Assembly: GCA_009823505.1 (NCBI GenBank)
Contig: VZQC01002896.1
Coordinates: 998,909-1,062,908, forward strand
Direction: 5' to 3'
DNA length: 64,000 bases
Source: Rhizomys pruinosus
Lineage: Eukaryota > Chordata > Mammalia > Rodentia > Spalacidae
The notes beneath the pieces are model-generated. The model was not told the origin of the DNA, made no database searches, and saw only the letters and a list, made by a program, of their open reading frames with translations. The stretch's first letter is position 1. Every line of letters begins with the position of its first letter. This document shows, one piece after another, positions 22,101 through 34,800 of the stretch. A program made the translations under genes and the position numbers.

Positions 22101-25100
22101 GTGGAGCAATGCGAGGGAACCATGGAGGTGCGGTAGAAGCCAAAGGTGCGTGATTCCTGCCTGCTGTGCCGCACCTGCCTGGGAGCAGGAGGTGCAGTAG
22201 AAGCCAAAGGTGCGTGATTCCTGCCTGCTGTGGTGGGCCTGCCTGGGAGCAGGAGCTATGCTCTCCTGAGAAGGGACCCCTGTCACAGGCTTGACTCCCC
22301 GTGATTCTTTCCATTGTGGTGTTGGCCAGAGATTTGAAACATTTTATCCCAGGAGCAAAAGGGAACAGAATGCAGCTGCCATTCATCTCTGAGGACCTTC
22401 TTAAAGCCATGTGCCTCGGGGGTAGAGGGTAAGCTGGGCCTGTCCGGCATCGCTTGAACAGGCCCCAGAACCCCTGAGGTGGAAGGGCAGGAGCTGTCCT
22501 TTGTCTTTCTGCTTTGCTAGAGGCTGGAGCCCGTAAGCAGGACTGGGAGAGGGTTGGTAAAACCACACAGGACACTGTTCTTCATCTGGCTCCTACGAGA
22601 GGCCACACATGCCTGGCTTTGCACGTGGTTCTTGAGGGTGGTACCTATTGTTCACCTTAGCATTGTGACACCAGTTTCCCAACATGCAACACTCACTGGG
22701 GTTTGTATAAGAGCCAATCCTGTGTGCTCTCGCCACCTGCTGAGACAGTGTAGTAGAATGTCTCTGAGGTCTCAGACACGGGGCTGTGCAGGGATGTGTC
22801 CCCAGAGCAATCTAAATGCAGGTGATAGCTTTCTTCTCAAGATGGCTCCTGGCCACAGCACCTCCAGCACCTCGTGGGCTTTCTGGGAGATGAAGTGAAT
22901 TCCTCACCCCTGTGGAGGGGAGACTGGCTGGGGTCTGGCTGTGGAGCATGGTAGCTGGTAACAGTATTGTAGCTTCCCTTGCTATGTCCCTCCCAGTTCT
23001 CTGAATTTTACAAGGTCTCCATTGTTCTGCTGTTGAATCCTTTGCTCTGCAGTAATTGCTCTGCAGTCACTCAGCTCAGGATTCAGCTAGAGATCTGTTT
23101 TGATTCATTTCTGTAGAGGAGCAGTAAGTGATGGACACCTCAATGTGTCCATCTTGCTTGCCATCTGTTCTCTCAAGGATTTCTTTATTTCTTTTTGTAA
23201 ACATTTTTTTTAAGTCTGTTATATAATGACAGTTAATCCTCTCTTGCTGGTCATGGTTGCTGCTGTTGGAGACAGGGTCTCACACATGTTGGGTACCATT
23301 GTCACTCATGGTGTATTGAAAAATGCACCCGACGAATCAAATGATCTTAGGGTTTCTTGTGTGTTTTCTTTTGAGGCTTTGTTGGAGATAGGATCTCAGG
23401 CTAGTCTACCACTCACTCTATAGCCCAGGCTGACCTCAAAATCATGCCATCCTTTTGTCTCTACCTCCCAAGTGCTGGGATTATAGGCCTGAGTTACCAC
23501 ACCAGGCAGAAGACTGGAGATAACAAAACTGGGTCTATCCACTAAATTCGAGGATGATTTGTTTGGTGGTAATAAACACTGTAACAGACTGCCTTTCAAA
23601 AGAATCAAAGTAGAAGTTACATTTGGGATGAAGGGAGATTGACTCCAAGGAAAGATGACACTTGTGTGGGGTGGAGGAGTTTTTAATCGATCCCAGGCAA
23701 AAGGAGTTGGGGGTAAAGTTAGAGAGATGAAGCTCTACTAGAGGATAAAGTTAGATGAACCTCTACTAGATGATAAAGTTAGAGAAATGAAGCCCTACCA
23801 GAGGGTAAAGTTAGAGAGATGAAGCCCCACCAGAGGATAAAGTTAGAGAGATGAAGCCCCACCAGAGGGTAAAGTTAGAGAGATGAAGCCCTACCAGAGG
23901 ATAAAGTTAGAGAGATGAAGCCCCACCAGAGGGTAAAGTTAGAGAGATGAAGCCCTACCAGAGGATAAAGTTAGAGAGATGAAGCCCCACCAGAGGGTAA
24001 AGTTAGAGAGATGAAGCCCTACCAGAGGATAAAGTTAGAGAGATGAAGCCCCACCAGAGGGTTTTCTTGTGTGTTTTCTTTTGAGGCTTTGTTGGAGATA
24101 GGATCTCAGGCTAGTCACTCACTCACTCTATAGCTCCAGGCTGACCTCAAAAATTATGCCATCCTTTTGTCTCTACCTCCCAAGTGCTGGGTATTAAGGC
24201 CTGAGTTACCACACCAGGCAGAAGACTGGAGATAACAAAACTGGGTCTATCCACTAAATTCGAGGATGATTTGTTTGGTGGTAATAAACACTGTAACAGA
24301 CTGCCTTTCAAAAGAATCAAAGTAGAAGTTACATTTGGGATGAAGGGAGATTGACTCCAAGGAAAGATGACACTTGTGTGGGGTGGAGGAGTTTTTAATC
24401 GATCCCAGGCAAAAGGAGTTGGGGGTAAAGTTAGAGAGATGAAGCTCTACTAGAGGATAAAGTTAGATGAACCTCTACTAGATGATAAAGTTAGAGAAAT
24501 GAAGCCCTACCAGAGGGTAAAGTTAGAGAGATGAAGCCCCACCAGAGGATAAAGTTAGAGAGATGAAGCCCCACCGAGAGGAAAGTTAGAGAGATGAAGC
24601 CTCTACCAGAGGATAAAGTTAGAGAGATGAAGCCCTACCAGAGGGTAAAGTTAGAGAGATGAAGCCCTACCAGAGGATAAAGTTAGAGAGATGAAGCCCC
24701 ACCAGAGGGTAAAGTTAGAGAGATGAAGGCCTACTCTTTAGAGGGTAAAGTTAGAGAGATGAAGCCCCACCAGAGGATAAAGTTAGAGAGATGAAGCCCT
24801 ACCAGAGGATAAAGTACATTCCCCAGAATCCTGTCCACTGACTTACTCTGTAACACCAGCTCTTAGGGATCTGAAGCCCCCTCTGGCCTCTGTGGCACCT
24901 GCACCACTGGCACACACAACACACACACACACACAAAACCAAATAAAACATGAAAAAATATTTAATTTTTTAATTTAGTATTTTTATGTGTATGGAGTGT
25001 ACTGTCTGCATGTTATGTTGTGCACCCATGTCATCAAGTGCTCAGAGCAGATCAAGAGGGTGTCAGATTTCCCTGGAACTAGAGTTAAGATGGTCCTTAA

Positions 25101-28100
25101 CACTATATGGGTGCTGGGAATTGAACCTGGGTCCTCTGCAAGAGCAGTCGCACTCTAACCATTGAGCCATCTCACCAGCTCCCAAAATAAAATGTTTTTC
25201 AATAGATTTTAGGTGGCTGGAGGGCTCAGCATGTAAAAGAGACATGGCTGCTCTTGAGAGGACCCAGGTTGGAATCCCAGCACCCACATGGCAGTAACAA
25301 CTATCTATAACTCCAGTTTTAGGGATCCAGGGGATCCAGCACCCTCTTCTGACCTCTGTGGGCATTGCATGACATGGGCACACTACATACATGCAAGTCA
25401 ATATACTCAAACAATAAAATAAAAATGTTTTTTTAAATGGACTTAAGGGCTGGAGAGATGACTCATTGGTTAAGAGCACTGATGCTCTACAGAAGAACCA
25501 GGTTCGATTCCAGCACCCACATGGCGGCTAAAAAACCGTCTTTAGTGCCAGGCGTTATGGACACTCCTTTAATCCCAGCACTCAGGGAGCAGAGGCAGGG
25601 CAGATCTCTGTGAGTTCAAGAGGCCGGCCTGGTCTACACAGCAAAGCTCCAGGCCAGCTGGTACTAAGAAGAGACCTCCTCAAAAATACCAAAAAAAAAA
25701 AAAAAAAAAAAAAAAAGGGAAAATGGACTTAGGCTGGTGTGTGGTACACCGCCTTTAATCCCAGCACTCAGGAGGTAGAGGCAGCAGATCTCTGGTTCAA
25801 GGCCAGAGCCTGGTCTACATAGGGAGTTCAGGCCAGGCTGGGGCTGTACAAGAAACCCTTGTCAAAAAGACAAAAAATAATAATTAAATATATAAAATTT
25901 TAAAAATGGTCTTATGCTTAGAAGTAGTGTTGTGGTTTTTTTTTTTTTTTTTTTTGTCTTTTCGGGACAGGGTCTCCTGCAGATCCCAGCTGTCCTGCAA
26001 TCACTCTGTAAGACAGCTGGCCATTCGAACTCACAAGATCCGCCTGCCTCGCCTCCCAAGTGCATAGATTACAGGCGGCAGCCACCACGCCCAACTAGAA
26101 TAGACTGAATGTTTTATACATCTTTAATNTTAATTTTTTACTAAATTCACATTTATATTTATGCTCTTGTTTCTCGTGTAACAAACCTTACAGCATTAAA
26201 AAAAAAAAAAACTCAAGCAAGTCTGCAAGAGAAGCTACTACTTCTGTCTTGCTTGCAGTGTAGAAGAGTTGACAATGCAATAAGAATCTTCCTGCTACTG
26301 ATAAATTTTGAGTGGTTTTTATTTGCTATACAGTATAACACTAGGCCGGGCATGGTGGTGCATGCCTTTAATCCAAGCACTCAGGAGGCAGAGGCAGGTG
26401 GATCTTTGTGAGTTCAAGTCCAGGTCTACAGAGTGAGTTCCAGGTCAGCTGGGGCTACAGGGAGACCCTGTCTCAAAAAGACCCCCCCAAAATATATATA
26501 TATAATATATATATAATATATATAAAATATATATAATATATATAAAATATATATATATATATCACTAGCACCCAAAGAAGCCATGATAGCAACTTGGTGG
26601 ATACTGCACTATTAGGAAAAGACATAAATCATTGAGCACAGGGAGTCTGATTTTTCTCTTTAGATTTTTTAAACTGCATGCATTTATTATATGTGTGTAC
26701 CTAGGTGTGTGAGTACCTGGGGTTTTTTTTTGGGGGGGGTGGCTGCTTGTGTTAGTGCATCCACCAGATAATGCCAGTATGGAGGTCAGAAGACTACTTC
26801 AGGAGTTGGTTCTTTCCTTCTACCGTGTGGGTCCCAGGGATTGAACTCTGGTCATCAGGCTCAGTGGAAAACACCGTTACTCACTGAGCCACACTGCCAG
26901 TTCCACTCTTTATGATCTATGTAGTGAGTTTCTGCCTCTAACCATAATGGCTAATTCCTGTTTTCACCCACTTCCCTGTAAATAATCAAGATGTTTAGTT
27001 TTTTTTTTTTTCTTTATTTGTATTTATCAAGATAAGGTCCAGTGATGCAGCCCTAACTGACCCACAATGGCTGGCCTCAAACTTGCCATGATCCTCCTGC
27101 CTCTGCCCTCTGGGCTGGGATGACAGGTATATACCTCCATGCCTGGCTAAAAAATGCTTACAAGCTTTATATCCACTTCTCATAAGCAAGAAGTGGCTCC
27201 AGTTTGAAAGAGGTTTCCCAATAAAGCTGGTGGGTGAGCACAGCGGCTGTGCAGAGATCCTTGAATGCAGTGCTGGTCTTGCTCCCTAGGGCATCAAGAT
27301 CTGGTCGAGCCCAGCCCAGCAGAGCCTCATCATCCATCTGGCGACCCTCCCTGAGATGCAGCTCGCCATCACTCTAGACGTGGAAAGAACCCTCAGAGTG
27401 TGGAACTGTCGAGATAGAGACTCTCTGGCTGCTATAATCATGTCTCAAGGATCTTATGCTTTGAAACCTTTTGTTACAAAGAATGGCCCATTCCTGATGG
27501 TAAGTGACCCAGAATCTGGAGTAGGGGCACAGAACAAAACACCTGCTGCCTAAGGGGCCCATTACTGTCCCATCTCAGTCATCTTAATCCATCCTTGGTT
27601 ATCTGAGAGAGAATCGTAGTGTATCAATCACTCTTGGCTACAGAAACCTCTATATCATCATGACTTTTGATCTATCTCATCTGAATTTCCTCAAAAATTC
27701 TTCTGGGAAAAAAATGAATTTAAAAAAACAACTTCCAGGCCTGGAGAGATGGCCTAGCGGTTAAGAGCGCCAACTGCTCTTACAGAGGACCCGGGTTCGA
27801 TCCCCAGCACCCACATGGTGGCTGAGAACCGTCTGTAACTCCAATTCCAGGAGAACTCCAGTTCCAGGGGAATCCAACACCCTCTTCTGACCTCCAAGGC
27901 GTTGCACCACACGGACTTGCATGCAGATAGTACATTCATACACATACAGAAATAAATAAAAATTAAAAATGAATTTAAAAAAACAACTTCCAGGCCTGGA
28001 GAGATGGCCTAGCGGTTAAGAGCGCCAACTGCTCTTACAGAGGACCCGGGTTCGATCCCCAGCACCCACATGGTGGCTGAGAACCGTCTGTAACTCCAAT

Positions 28101-29073
28101 TCCAGGAGAACTCCAGTTCCAGGGGAATCCAACGCCCTCTTCTGACCTCCAAGGCATCGCACAACATGGGTGCACAAACCTACATGCAGACAATACATTC
28201 ATACACATAAATAAATAAAATATTAAAAAAAACAACTTCTTGGAGATCATAGAGATGGCTCGGTGGCCAAGAGTTCTTGCTGTGCAATCATCAGGACCTA
28301 GTTTCAATCCCTTCAACCCAAATAAAAAGTGAAATGTGGTTGCATGTGTCTGTAAGCCCAGCAATGTAGAGGGCCGAGACCGAGGGTCCAGTGGGCTTGC
28401 TGGCAGCCAGCCCAGCTCCAGAATGAGAGATGCTGTCTGAAGGGAACAAGGAGGAGAGCGCAGGAGCAGGTCATCCTCTGGCTCTGTGTGTACAAGCACT
28501 CATACCCGCGTGCACTCATTAGAATTTACTACACACACACGCACGCACGCGTGCACGTGCACACATGCGCACACACACATGCACATGTACACACATGCAC
28601 ACGTGCACACACTCACACACATATGCACACATGCATACACACACAAAAAGGTGTGTGCACATAACACTTCCTGAATTATTTCATATCTGTGTCGCATCTT
28701 TCAAATTATTATTCTTGAGTCCATGAACTGGGACAGGAACAATGGAGAGAAAGATGTGAATTTTGATAGTGTTCCCAGTGAGTAATTCGGGCATGTTTTA
28801 ACTTACAAAGTCATTTTTGTAAGATTTAAGAGTGCATGCATGTGTCCATGTGCATGTGCGTGTGTACATGTGTGCGTGTGTGTGCATGCGTATGTGCATG
28901 TGTGTGTGTGTTTGAGAGCCTATACCCATCAAGTCTAGAAGGAGGTGTCATATACCATGGAGCTGAAGTTACAGGTGGCTATGAGCTGATAGACAAGGTC
29001 CTAGGAACCAAACTCAGGTCCCCTCAAGAGCAGTACAAGCTCTAAGTCACTGAACTCTCTCTCCAGTCCTACA

Positions 29074-29124
<51 letters not shown>

Positions 29125-31857
29125 TTTGGCATGCATATACGTGCACAACATGTGTGCCATGTCCACAAAGGCCAGAACAGTGCATCAGATACCCTGGAAC
29201 TGGAGTTACTGATGGTTGTTGCTGCCATATGGGTGCTGGGAAAAGAACCCAGGTCCTCTGGAAGAACAACCGGTGCTGCTAGGCACTGCATCATCTCTCC
29301 AGCTCCCCAGCACTAGAAAGCCTTATCCTGGGCTCATCCCCTCCATCTGTGAAGCAGGCAGGGCAGAGATTTGGGTGACTGTTATGGGATTGAAGAAGTG
29401 GGGCGGTAGCTCAGAAGTGAGGGTGCTGCCTCCTTTGCACTTTAAGGTTTCATGTCTTTTTCTACTGATAGATGCTCATGCTTTGATTTCAGGTGGGGGA
29501 ATATATGGGTGACATCTACACATTTATGCTGCCTAACTTAATGTATATATCAAAAGTAACTGTATTTGAATATCCTGTTCAACTCCTAGTCTGCTCTCCT
29601 GAGAATAAATGGATCTTTGCATGTAAGACACATCCACATGCCTTCCCAGAGGTAGGTGCTGTTCTGGGAACTTCAACTCCAGGACGGGAGGGGCAAGTGA
29701 GGAAGTGTCAGGAGCTCTGGACCTCAAGGAGGCCCCCGAATCCTGCTGCCCCTCCTCTAAGGCTCTGTCACAAGCAGAAGCCCTTCCTAGAGTCGGGAAA
29801 GAATGCTCTGGAGACAGTCATGTCCAGTCACAATGGCAAATGTTTATTAATGTGTTTGCGAAGCCTGGCCTGGCCAGAGGATGAAGGAAGGCGAGAGAGC
29901 TGTAAAGAAGTAAGGGGCCTTGGGCCTTTACTTTTGCTTTCTTGAATTTCATCTTCCTGGCTAGGAAGTAGAAGAATGTCAAAAAGCAAATTGTGTACCA
30001 GCTGAGGAAGTCCTCAGCCTCTGAGCTGAACAGGTCATCGGCCTCATGGTACCTGTGGGCTGGGCACCAGAGAACAAGTAGTTAAGAGTAAGACAGGTAG
30101 CTAGTCATAGTGGCACCCACCTTTAATCCCAGAACTCAAGAGGCAGAGACAGGTGGATCTCTGAGTTCAAGGCCAGCCTGATCTACATAGTGAGTTCCAG
30201 ACCATCTGGGGAGAATCTGTCTCAAAATTACCAAAAGAGAGAAAGAGAGAGCTAGAGAGAAATAGTGCTGGTGGCACAGGCCTATAATCCCTGCTCTGGC
30301 GAATGGATTCTGTGGTAGTGGGGAGTCTAATAGAAGCTTGCCGTGAGCTAAAGGCCAACCTGGACTACACAGTGAAACCCTGTCTCAAAGCCTCCACATT
30401 AAAAAAATAAAAAGAATAACCCTTTTACTAGCTTGCTGAGAATAGAAGATCTGCTTAATCAACCTCAGTCTGATAAGGAGGCCCATGCGGCAGGATGACT
30501 GTGTAACCCTGTGGCCTATGTCAGGGACTCCATTCTATCTGTGAATATGTTATGGACAGAAACACTGAGTCACATACTAGAGGGAAGCTGTGACTGCTCA
30601 ACCCTCCTTGGGATGAAGTAAGAGCCAGCCACACAAGGATTCATTCCTAAGGACAGACACTGGTGTGCCAGGCTGCTGTAGTGTCCATCTTCACCAACTC
30701 CCCATGTGATATTCTCTACACAGGTGTATCTAACAGAGTGCTTTCTGAGACCTTCAGAGTGCGGCCCCCTTCTGCATGTCTGTCTCCCACTGACATTCTG
30801 CTGTAGAGCCTGCTGGACCCCAAGGAGGTTAAACAGGATAACAGTAATGTACTGGAAAGACTCCCACAAATTCACGGGATTTGCCACATTTGATCTAGGA
30901 CTGGAGGAGAGTGAAGGCAGAGAAACTGTCAGAGGTAGGCCTTAGAAATACTTCCTGCTTTTCCTCCCAGGAGCAAGTGTAATTTGGTTGCAGTACGTAG
31001 TAGAGTTCCGGATGCTAAAACGAGGCAAAGTTTTTTTGGCGTCATTAAAATGCAAGGCGCTCCAGACCTGTGCTGTTCGAGCCACTGGTAGTCAGGGCTG
31101 TGGGTGTCCAGTGTTGCTAGGTTGCGCGCGGTGGGCACAAGTGCTCGGGGAAAGGTTTCCCAGGCCAACCAGGGAGGGTAAGCTCTGCAGTTCAGCTGTC
31201 ACCTAGTGGGGCCGTGGTAGCATAGACTCCCTATTCTTTGGTTTCACCACGTTAAGAAGCACTACCATTCAATTCAGATGGTATCAAGAAAAAGCGATTC
31301 CTGAAGTCTCCAGTTTCTTACCGTGGCTTTTCAAGTTTAAGTCTTGAAAAATGGTTTTAAATGCCTATTGGGTACTGCTCTCATTACGAGCTTGAACTGT
31401 ATTTCAACTAGTATTTATGTAAGATGCTTCCTTGTCTAACTATATAAAAACTTGGTTCCTGAATAATAACTGATAAAGTTTAAAAAAAAAATTCCCAAGC
31501 AGGCATAGTGGTATGCCTGTTATTCTGCAACTCAGGTGATCAAGGCAGGAAGATCATGAGTTCAAGACAAATCTTATCTCAAAAAATCAAAAAGATAGGG
31601 CAGGTAGGATGGCTTAGCCTGCACACAGACACAATAATAAATATTTAAAATAAAAATATAATAAGGAACAATATTATTATGGATCCAACAAGATTGCTCA
31701 GTAGGTAGAGATATTTGCCATCAAGTCTGACAGCCTGAGTTAAATTCCCTGGGACACACATGATGGGAAGAAGAGAACCAACTTTTGCAAGTTGCGCTTT
31801 AACCTCCAAATGCATGCTGTCCCATGTGCTCTAATACACAGACAGACAGACAGACAG

Positions 31858-31889
<32 letters not shown>

Positions 31890-34800
31890 TAAATCCAAAA
31901 ACAATTTTTTTGGTCTTTTTGAGACAGGGTCACCTTGTAGCCCCAGCTGGCCTGGAACTTGCTATGTAGACCAAGCTGGCCTCAAACTTAGAGATCCACC
32001 TGCCTCTGCTTGCCAAGTGCCAGGATTGAAGGCGTTCACCACCAAGCCTGACTGCAAAAACAATTTATTAAAAAGAAACACTGGTACCAGGTATGGTGGT
32101 ACACCTTTAACCCTAGCATTCAGGAGGCAGGGGCAGGCAGATTTCTGTGAGTTCAAGGCCAGCCTGGTCTACACAGTGAATTCCAGGACAGCTGGGGCTA
32201 CAAGGAGACCCTGTCTCGAAAAGACCAAAAAAACAAAAAAAAACCCAAAAACAACACAGGCTCCCTATTCTACAGACACTCACATTAAATGGTAAATGTA
32301 TTTAAATATGTCAGCCTTTTTAAAAGGAACAGAGCAACTCCTTAGCAGGGCGTGAACCTGTGCCTGTTGATGCTGATTCTCAAAGGATCATTATACTCCA
32401 TCCCAATCCCTTGGGCAGACATACTTCAGTTCCATCCTGTGTGAAGGCCTAGGTTCCCATGTCCTTTCTCAGTACAGGCACCTTTAAAATATCTGAGCTG
32501 TTACTGATGGTCCATAGTGTTCCTGTGTCAGAGCACACCTTAACGTAGCCAATGACATGGATTTGTGAGCCTCCTGGACTATCTTCATTGTCCCACCAGA
32601 CTGGGTGTGGTGGGAAGGGACTATGTTTTTCACTCAAATTTAAGTTTATTCTGATTAAATGATTTGGAAATAGCCTGCATGTTCACATGTATTTTTTGTA
32701 TGAAAACAGCAACAAGCATTGCAGATTTCCTGTTGCCTGCACATATCCACACACCAGATTTGATGGGACTCAGTGAGGCAAATGTGATTGTCTTTGTGAG
32801 TGGACCTTATCTGTTCACCTACACCATCGATGGCCTCGAGCTACATCGATTTGACAATCATCAGAAAGACATCAGGACCTTATGGGTGGTGTGTAGGATC
32901 CTTCCCCTCTGGGTGGTGTGTAGGATCCTTCCCCTCTGGGTGGTGTGTAGGATCCTTCCCCTCTGGGTGGTGTGTAGGATCCTTCCCCTCATATTTTTCC
33001 CTCTCTTATTTTTCCCCCTCTTATTTTCCCCCTCTTATTTTCCCCCTCTTATTTTTCCCCCTCTTATTTTCCCCCCCTTTTTTTTTAGAAGTTAAAAAAA
33101 ATTTTTTTAACTTCTATCATTACTCTGTGTGTGTATACACGTGCCATGACAAACATGTGGAGGTGACTCGGTAACTCTGTGGAGATGGTTCTCTTCTTCC
33201 ACCTGTATGTGGGATCTTGGGATCTAGCTTGTGTCATCAGGCATGCATGGCCACTACTTTTACCCGTTGAGCCACCACACCATTCATGTCCCTGTGTTTC
33301 CATCTGACCTTGAGTCTTGTCCACTCACATCTGGGTGTCCTTTTCAGGATTCTCTCCATGTCCTCACCACATCTGAGGACGGTTCCCTGCATGTGTACAT
33401 GTGGGAGGAGGACGGCCATGACCTCAAGAGCTGCTGTCACCTGGAACACATGAGGAGGAGTCTGCCATCCCTCTGGTAAGCCCTGCTTTCTGACTTAAAC
33501 TTCACCTTGATGCTATTTCTACGTAAAAATGAATGGAAGACTATACTTGAACTTTTTCAGTTCTCTCTGCATCTATGTGAATAAATTAATGATCCCCAGC
33601 ATCACATAAACCAGGTGTGCTGGTGCCTGTGACCCAGCATCAGGAGGGGGAGGCAGAGGATCAGAAGTTCCAAAAGAAAAAGAATTTCGAGTCTTTTGGC
33701 ATCACAGCCTGTGAAGTAGTAGATATAAAGGGCTTTGCAGATAACATGTTTTACCCACCCACAAGGAGCGAAGGGAAGATCCCACCTTTACTTCTGAGAT
33801 TTGTGCCTTTTTTAGTTCAATTGTCTCTTACACTGTTTCTTTAGTGAGTTTCCTTTATCTCCGTTTGGCTAAATTTTCCTTTGGGATTCTTGATTTCATC
33901 CAAATTATTTTTGTTGAGCAGGATATAATAGTGCAGACCTCTAAACCCAGAACCAAGGAGAAGATTGATGCCAGTCTGAGCTAGCTAATGAATTTGAGGC
34001 CAACCTGGGCAATTTGATAAGACCCTATTTCCAAAAAGATGAAGAGAAAAAAAAAGTGGGGTTTTTTTGTATACTGTATATGGAAGTCTTGTCCTTTGTG
34101 TGCTGTACAAATGTTTGATCCAGATTATTGCCATTATATTCTTGCTGCTTTTGGACCAAAATCTAAGAAAATGTATGTACATCCATCCTTTGAGCCATTG
34201 CCACTGGAAGGCATTTATTCTGCAGGTGTGCCTCCAATGAGTACAGCACATGAGCTGGGAGCTGGGCATGGGACTCAGCTGGTAGAGTGTTTGCTGAGGA
34301 TCCATGAAGCACTAGGTTCTATTCCCAGAAATGCATAAAATGGCTGTGGTGGTACATGCCTGTAATCCCAGCACTGAGGCGGTTGAAGCAGAATAAGGAG
34401 TTCAAGTTCATCCTTAGTTATGTTCTGAATAAGAAAATAGCCTGACAAATCTGCGTTCAAGGCCAGCCTGGTCTACATAGTAAGTTCCAGGCCAGCTGGG
34501 GCTACAGGAAGACCCTTCTCAAAAAGACCAAAAAATAAAACAAAAGCCAGCCTGAAACTCAGTTGCTGTAGTTACTTTCTATTGCTGTGATAAAAACACA
34601 GACCAGCCAGGTGTGGTGGCACATGCCTTTAATCCTAGCACTTGGGAGGCAGAGGCAGGTGGATCTTTGTGAGTTCAAGGCCAGCCTGGTCTACAGAGTG
34701 AGTTCCAGGACATCTGGGGCTACAGGGAGTCCCTGTCTCAAAAATACACACTCACAGGGCTGGAGAGATAGCCTAGCGGTTAAGAGCACCGACTGCTCTT

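Noticed and set aside
22081..22575. 164-aa minus-strand ORF
   Set aside because: Runs through a tandem 64-bp repeat in a GC-richer block; no domain, start context or splice support.
32664..33095. Read-through exon 8 giving a 143-aa ORF
   Set aside because: The extension translates the donor repeats and the CT-rich tract (IFFPLLFF...). Joining at the donor gives the expected family sequence.
34039..34338. 99-aa plus ORF in intron 9 as an extra exon or gene
   Set aside because: No family resemblance, ends in an ID-type SINE, and splicing from exon 9 to 39281 already gives the complete C-terminus.
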